From: an uncultured Holophagaceae bacterium | GTDB taxonomy: Bacteria > Acidobacteriota > Holophagae > Holophagales > Holophagaceae | Reading direction: 5' to 3' | Length of the DNA: 8,593 nucleotides | Assembly: GCA_903927605.1 (NCBI GenBank) | Contig: CAIYNT010000202.1 | Span: 1 to 8,593 of the forward strand | Shown: positions 6,847 through 8,593 of the stretch, piece after piece | Layout of the letters: each line of letters begins with the position of its first letter | How positions within the stretch are numbered: the first letter of the stretch is position 1 | Program-made: the position numbers and the translations under genes | Notes under the pieces: model-generated | What the model was told of the DNA's origin: nothing | The model's input: the letters and a program-made list of their open reading frames with translations, nothing else | Database searches by the model: none

Positions 6847-6865
6847 TCCCGGCCTGAAGCCGGGA
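6847..6865 (-). terminator. GC-rich hairpin between response regulator and second kinase
   Basis: Perfect 7-bp stem (TCCCGGC with GCCGGGA) and a five-base loop, lying 72 bp after the regulator stop codon. The following minus-strand bases (TCTATTCTT) are only moderately T-rich, so termination would be partial. It could separate the LytS-like/LytTR transcript from that of the second kinase. Confidence 0.35.
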
Positions 6866-6873
6866 CTCGAATT

Positions 6874-6907
6874 CCGCCGAACGGTGTTGATTTACCCGCC
6901 GAACGGT
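6874..6907 (-). promoter_or_regulatory. Tandem LytTR-type binding site upstream of the second kinase
   Basis: On the minus strand ACCGTTCGGCGG occurs twice, at 6907-6896 and 6885-6874. The first nine bases of each copy, ACCGTTCGG, fit every position of the published LytTR-domain target [TA][AC][CA]GTTN[AG][TG]. The gap between the 9-mers is 13 bp, within the published 12-13 bp. The site lies between a LytTR regulator gene and the kinase gene downstream. A -10-like TATTCT (6844-6839) would place it at about -42 to -75 relative to transcription, a normal activator position, with no -35 box visible. Activation by the neighbouring regulator is inferred. Confidence 0.6.
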
Positions 6908-6936
6908 CTATCTCCCCGTGATTCAAACTGGAACCC

Positions 6937-7677
6937 TCACCAGGTCTCTGGCCGGATGCATTCTCTCGTGCGCGGCGTCATGGCGCGGCTGACGGTCAAT
7001 TCCACCTTGGGGGCGATCATCACCTTGATCCGCCCCACCGTGGTGGGGCGAACCCCCTTGACCATCTGGGGCCGCAGCAGCAGGTGGCGCTGGATCCGCA
7101 GCAGGCCGTCATCGGGAAAGGTCTCTTCCACTTCCGCGAGGGAGATCCAGCGGGTCAGATAGCGATTCAGGCCCCGGCAGGCCCACACCCGGTCATCCTC
7201 CAGCTCGAAATGGGTGATGAGCTCCAATTCCATGAAGATCTCCCCATCGCCAGCCCGAATGGGGAAACGCGCGGGGGGTGGCAGCAGGGCCTTCAATTCG
7301 GCCGGGCTCAGGGGCCGGATGAGCTGATTCCGCAACCGCTGCAGGCACTTGGCGAGGCGGTCCTCGAACACCGGCTTCAGCAGGTAGTCCACTGCGGCGA
7401 GCTCAAAGGCGCGCACCGCATAGGTGGAGTGGGCCGTCACAAACACTACGGGGGGACAGTTGGCGGCTTCCGCCAGCACCTCCATGCCGTTGGGTCCGGG
7501 CATCTGGATATCCAGAAAAATGACATCCACCTCGCCGGGCCGCTTCAGCCATTGGAGCAGGGCCAAGCCGTCTCCGAGCTCAGCTACAACCGTGCACTCC
7601 GCCTCCTGGAGCAGCCGCGACAGCCGCTCCCTGGCCAGGGGTTCGTCATCGACCACCAAGGCGTTGAGACGTTTCAT
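6937..7677 (-). CDS. LytTR-family response regulator
   Basis: A 246-aa two-component transcription factor. The receiver domain (1-120) shows the acidic pair D10-D11, phospho-acceptor D56 in VIFLDIQMPGPNG, T81 (VFVTAHS) and K101 (DYLLKP). A linker (about 121-137) leads to a LytTR DNA-binding domain (about 138-236) with CRGLNRYLTRWISLAEVEE and LLRIQRHLLLRPQMVKGV, the equivalent of the usual 'F-x-RIHRS-x-LVN' strand. Its start lies inside the 3' end of the LytS-like kinase gene (32-bp overlap) and has no good ribosome binding site, so translation is probably coupled to the kinase. A matching tandem target site lies just behind the gene. LytTR regulators control envelope, transport or virulence genes in other bacteria; the regulon here is unknown beyond the predicted adjacent site. 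Confidence 0.93.
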   Translation of the reverse strand: MKRLNALVVDDEPLARERLSRLLQEAECTVVAELGDGLALLQWLKRPGEVDVIFLDIQMPGPNGMEVLAEAANCPPVVFVTAHSTYAVRAFELAAVDYLLKPVFEDRLAKCLQRLRNQLIRPLSPAELKALLPPPARFPIRAGDGEIFMELELITHFELEDDRVWACRGLNRYLTRWISLAEVEETFPDDGLLRIQRHLLLRPQMVKGVRPTTVGRIKVMIAPKVELTVSRAMTPRTRECIRPETW

Positions 7678-8593
7678 GGCCGTATTCTACTTGGATCGCC
7701 TCCAGCCGAATGCAGGCAAGCGTCCCCTCGCCCGAGGGTCCGATCGAGAAGCTGGCCCCGGTGCCGAAATGCAGAGACAGGCGCGAGCACAGATTGTTCA
7801 CGCCGATGCCGCTGCCTACCGCGTGATCACGGAAGGGCTCCCCGGAATTCCAGACCTCCAGGAGGATCGACCCCTCCTGGGCCCGGGCCCGCAGGATCAG
7901 GTCCCCACCGGGAATGCTCGGCGCGATGCCATGCTTGATGGCATTTTCCACCAGGGGCTGGAGGAGGAGGGGGGGCAACTCGATCGAGTCCAGACTCTCG
8001 TCCCATTCCCAGGTCACCCGGAGCCGGTTGTCCAGCCGGATGGCCTCCAGGGCCAGGAAGTCCGCGATGATCTTGCGTTCTTCCCCCAGGGGCAGCCGCA
8101 TGAACTCGGAGGCCCGCATGATGCGCCGGAGCAGGTCCGCCAGATGCCGGATGGCCCGCTCGGCGGCCTTGGGATTCTTGTAGACCAGCTCCGCCAGGCC
8201 GTTGAGCGCATTGAATAGCACATGCGGGTGGATCTGGCTCTGGAGCAGGCGGTTCTTGGCGACCATGGCTTCCGCTTCAGAAGCTTCCCGCAGCTCCTCA
8301 GAATGAGCCCGCGCCGCGACCAGTCCTCCTACGAGCATCATGGCTGGCCCCACAAACGAAACGTAGAGACCAACGAGCTTGCCCAAGTTGAATTTGAAAT
8401 TCCCCTGAGCAAATATCCAGGCGTCAATAAACGGGAGAAGCGCTGAGACCAGTTCACTGAAAAACAGTGAGCATTTCGTCGGTGGCGGGACCTGGTTGAC
8501 CGGGTGGGTCGGCGCGGCGGTGCCCAGCGTCGAAATGCGATGTTGAACAAGCCCGTAGCGGCGAGGGCCAAACTGATCGCTATGGGGAAATCG
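7646..8593 (-). CDS. LytS/YehU-type sensor histidine kinase (5' end beyond right edge)
   Basis: Membrane kinase partner of the LytTR regulator. The frame is open to the right edge with 315 visible codons. No start codon occurs upstream of a TTG at 8386, and membrane-like sequence continues above it. Two hydrophobic segments (LFFSELVSALLPFIDAWIF and LVGLYVSFVGPAMMLVGGLV) precede the His_kinase domain. That domain has LLQSQIHPHVLFNALN (phospho-acceptor His in PHVLFN, visible residue 124), the N box PLVENAIKHG (213-222) and the G box GSGIGVNNLCSRL (260-272). This layout without a HisKA helix is typical of the LytS class, which pairs with LytTR regulators. It overlaps the regulator start by 32 bp. 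The first visible codons have poor coding bias and a competing frame, so a frameshift near 8535 is possible. Confidence 0.85.
   Translation of the reverse strand, partial: RFPHSDQFGPRRYGLVQHRISTLGTAAPTHPVNQVPPPTKCSLFFSELVSALLPFIDAWIFAQGNFKFNLGKLVGLYVSFVGPAMMLVGGLVAARAHSEELREASEAEAMVAKNRLLQSQIHPHVLFNALNGLAELVYKNPKAAERAIRHLADLLRRIMRASEFMRLPLGEERKIIADFLALEAIRLDNRLRVTWEWDESLDSIELPPLLLQPLVENAIKHGIAPSIPGGDLILRARAQEGSILLEVWNSGEPFRDHAVGSGIGVNNLCSRLSLHFGTGASFSIGPSGEGTLACIRLEAIQVEYGHETSQRLGGR

Larger units (their letters stand above)
6716..6926 (-). pseudogene. Short membrane-protein-like reading frame between regulator and kinase (frame interrupted)
   Basis: From 6907 to 6716 one minus-strand frame reads like protein: [38 protein letters not shown], then a hydrophobic helix [17 protein letters not shown] and a TGA. 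The TGA shares its last base with an ATG of the downstream kinase (TGATG), typical of translational coupling. The frame has no ATG, GTG or TTG before a TAG at 6910. A second frame has a TTG at 6926 with GAGGG upstream and encodes NHGEIDRSA; it would join this frame if the 22 bp between the two 12-bp repeats were absent. So it may be a small gene broken by a 22-bp change, a membrane anchor lost from the kinase, or chance in a regulatory region. Confidence 0.3.

Noticed and set aside
6874..6907. Reading the two 12-bp repeats as a simple tandem duplication
   Set aside because: The ten bases after each copy differ, so it is not a clean duplication, and the 9-mer plus 13-bp gap fits a LytTR target. 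It is kept only as an alternative for the broken short frame.
1..8593. tRNA, rRNA, CRISPR array, insertion sequence or integrase
   Set aside because: No cloverleaf, rRNA-like block, regularly spaced repeat array, transposase frame or terminal inverted repeats could be seen on either strand.

Overview
This window looks like chromosomal DNA of a GC-rich Gram-negative bacterium. It encodes an outer-membrane porin, two lipoproteins with lipobox signals and periplasmic transport parts, and most genes have GGAG-type ribosome binding sites. The mix of LivK/LivH-type transport, a DcaP-like porin and LytTR two-component genes is compatible with Acidobacteriota such as Holophaga or Geothrix, but that is a guess from style, not a sequence match.

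Region 1 (1-2960, minus strand) is an uptake operon read right to left: a DcaP-like outer-membrane porin, a LivK-type solute-binding lipoprotein, then the first 61 codons of a LivH-type permease that runs off the left edge. A perfect 10-bp hairpin lies between livK and livH. The porin mRNA has a structured leader with repeats and stems. Together the genes suggest a route from outer membrane to periplasm to cytoplasm for a small organic or amino acid.

Region 2 (2960-4490) is a decaying stretch. A small BamE/SmpA-like lipoprotein gene (minus) sits between two plus-strand relics that look like the beginning and end of one dead gene, and a 10-bp direct repeat flanks the lipoprotein segment. A short secreted hypothetical protein (minus) follows.

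Region 3 (4620-5445) is one AT-rich plus-strand gene with no recognisable domain. Its base composition is far from that of its neighbours, which suggests horizontal acquisition.

Region 4 (5487-8593, minus strand) is a signalling cluster: a LytS/YehU-type histidine kinase (5' end beyond the right edge), an overlapping LytTR response regulator, a short membrane-protein-like reading frame, and a soluble PAS-containing NtrB-like histidine kinase. In the gap between the regulator and the second kinase lie two identical 9-mers spaced 13 bp apart. They match the published LytTR-domain target pattern in sequence and spacing. The likely logic is that the first kinase phosphorylates the LytTR regulator, which then binds this site and controls the second kinase.
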